From an uncultured Porphyromonas sp. (GTDB lineage: Bacteria > Bacteroidota > Bacteroidia > Bacteroidales > Porphyromonadaceae), in assembly GCA_945875135.1 (NCBI GenBank), contig CAMCJO010000168.1, forward strand, positions 1-5,349: a stretch of 5,349 nucleotides of DNA, written 5' to 3'. How positions within the stretch are numbered: position 1 is the stretch's first letter; each line of letters opens with the position of its first letter. The notes under the pieces were generated by a model. It made no database searches, had not been told where the DNA came from, and saw only the letters and a program-made list of their open reading frames with translations. Position numbers and translations under genes: made by a program. This document shows positions 5,111-5,349 of the stretch, in pieces.

Positions 5111-5349
5111 ATGCCAGAGCCAAAGAGTAAGCGAGGTGGTCGTGTGTGGGGTTTGTATCAGCAGGGTGTTAAGGATCGTGGAAGAGAAGGGGAGGTAGGG
5201 GATATTTGGGATATTGAAGAGGGTCGTAGAGAGCGGCGGAAGGCGCAAGAATCGGAGGCTAGTGCTTCTAGTGGCTCTAGTGGCTCTAGTGGCTCTAGTG
5301 CTTCTAGTGGCTCTAGTGGCTCTAGTGGCTCTAGTGCTTCTAGTGGCTC
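5111..5349 (+). CDS. Hypothetical protein with basic N-terminus and Ser/Gly/Ala repeat (3' partial)
   Basis: The frame opens at ATG 5111 and is still open at the contig end, giving 79 full codons. An in-frame TAG at 5081 lies upstream with no other ATG after it, so this start is the best choice. The N-terminus reads M-P-E-P-K-S-K-R-G-G-R-V-W-G-L-Y, followed by a charged stretch (R-R-E-R-R-K-A-Q-E). From codon 52 the protein becomes a regular A-S-S-G-S-S-G-S-S-G-S-S repeat. I recognise no family. The visible part has no signal peptide or membrane segment, and the repeat probably links a short basic head to a domain beyond the contig. It lies 77 bp after the large gene on the same strand, so the two may form one transcription unit. 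Codon use (CGT, GGT, GTG, AGT) matches its neighbour. The absence of a downstream stop leaves some doubt, but the periodic in-frame repeat supports coding. Confidence 0.65.
   Translation, partial: MPEPKSKRGGRVWGLYQQGVKDRGREGEVGDIWDIEEGRRERRKAQESEASASSGSSGSSGSSASSGSSGSSGSSASSG
5264..5349 (+). repeat. Tandem repeat, 9-bp unit with 36-bp higher-order period
   Basis: The 9-bp units GCTTCTAGT and GGCTCTAGT alternate as one of the first and three of the second. This gives 36-bp super-units at 5264-5299 and 5300-5335 and a third, incomplete one from 5336 to the end. The copies are identical as far as visible. Units are multiples of three and in frame with ATG 5111, encoding A-S-S then G-S-S three times. 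Exact repetition this close to the contig end suggests that the assembler stopped because it could not resolve the copy number, so the true array may be longer. Confidence 0.95.

Noticed and set aside
5264..5349. CRISPR array
   Set aside because: The repeats are contiguous with no unique spacers, and the unit is a multiple of three within an open coding frame.

Overview
This window looks like a complete short metagenome or phage contig. Both ends are technical boundaries. The first 46 bases are an untrimmed Illumina/Nextera adapter, including what looks like an i7 index. The last ~86 bases are a tandem repeat in which the assembly probably broke off. Real biological sequence is therefore about 47-5349.

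One very large gene, truncated at its 5' end, fills 48-5033 on the + strand. Its product has at least 1,661 visible residues and reads as a modular 'polyvalent' protein of the kind carried by bacteriophages and conjugative elements. In order it has an N-terminal coiled-coil region, a W-F-G-D-W motif, an LPD3/BECR-like module with a Ser/Asn-rich linker, and an ADP-ribosyltransferase-like (ART-PolyVal-type) module ending in N-P-D-I-R-F-R-R. A basic linker follows, then a very long LPD38-like region with one hydrophobic segment, and finally a charged helical tail. Such proteins are thought to be packaged in the virion or transferred with the DNA and to deliver several effector domains to the new host cell.

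After the stop codon, a 77-bp gap is built almost entirely of degenerate 7-bp repeats that end at the next ATG. That second gene (5111 onward, open at the contig end) has a basic N-terminus followed by a Ser/Gly/Ala repeat with a 36-bp higher-order period. It starts in the same direction and may be co-transcribed with the large gene.

I think the host is a Bacteroidota (Bacteroidales) bacterium, probably through a phage or prophage. The reasons are the domain style (W-F-G-D-W ... S-K-V-V-D-E-N-G-E-P joined to LPD3-like and LPD38-like modules), the lack of a Shine-Dalgarno sequence before the second gene, and the moderate GC content. This is inference. No capsid, tail, integrase or replication gene is present to confirm a phage. 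The + strand is strongly rich in G and T, which explains the long meaningless reading frames on the other frames and strand. I found no RNA genes, CRISPR arrays, insertion sequences or convincing promoters or terminators.
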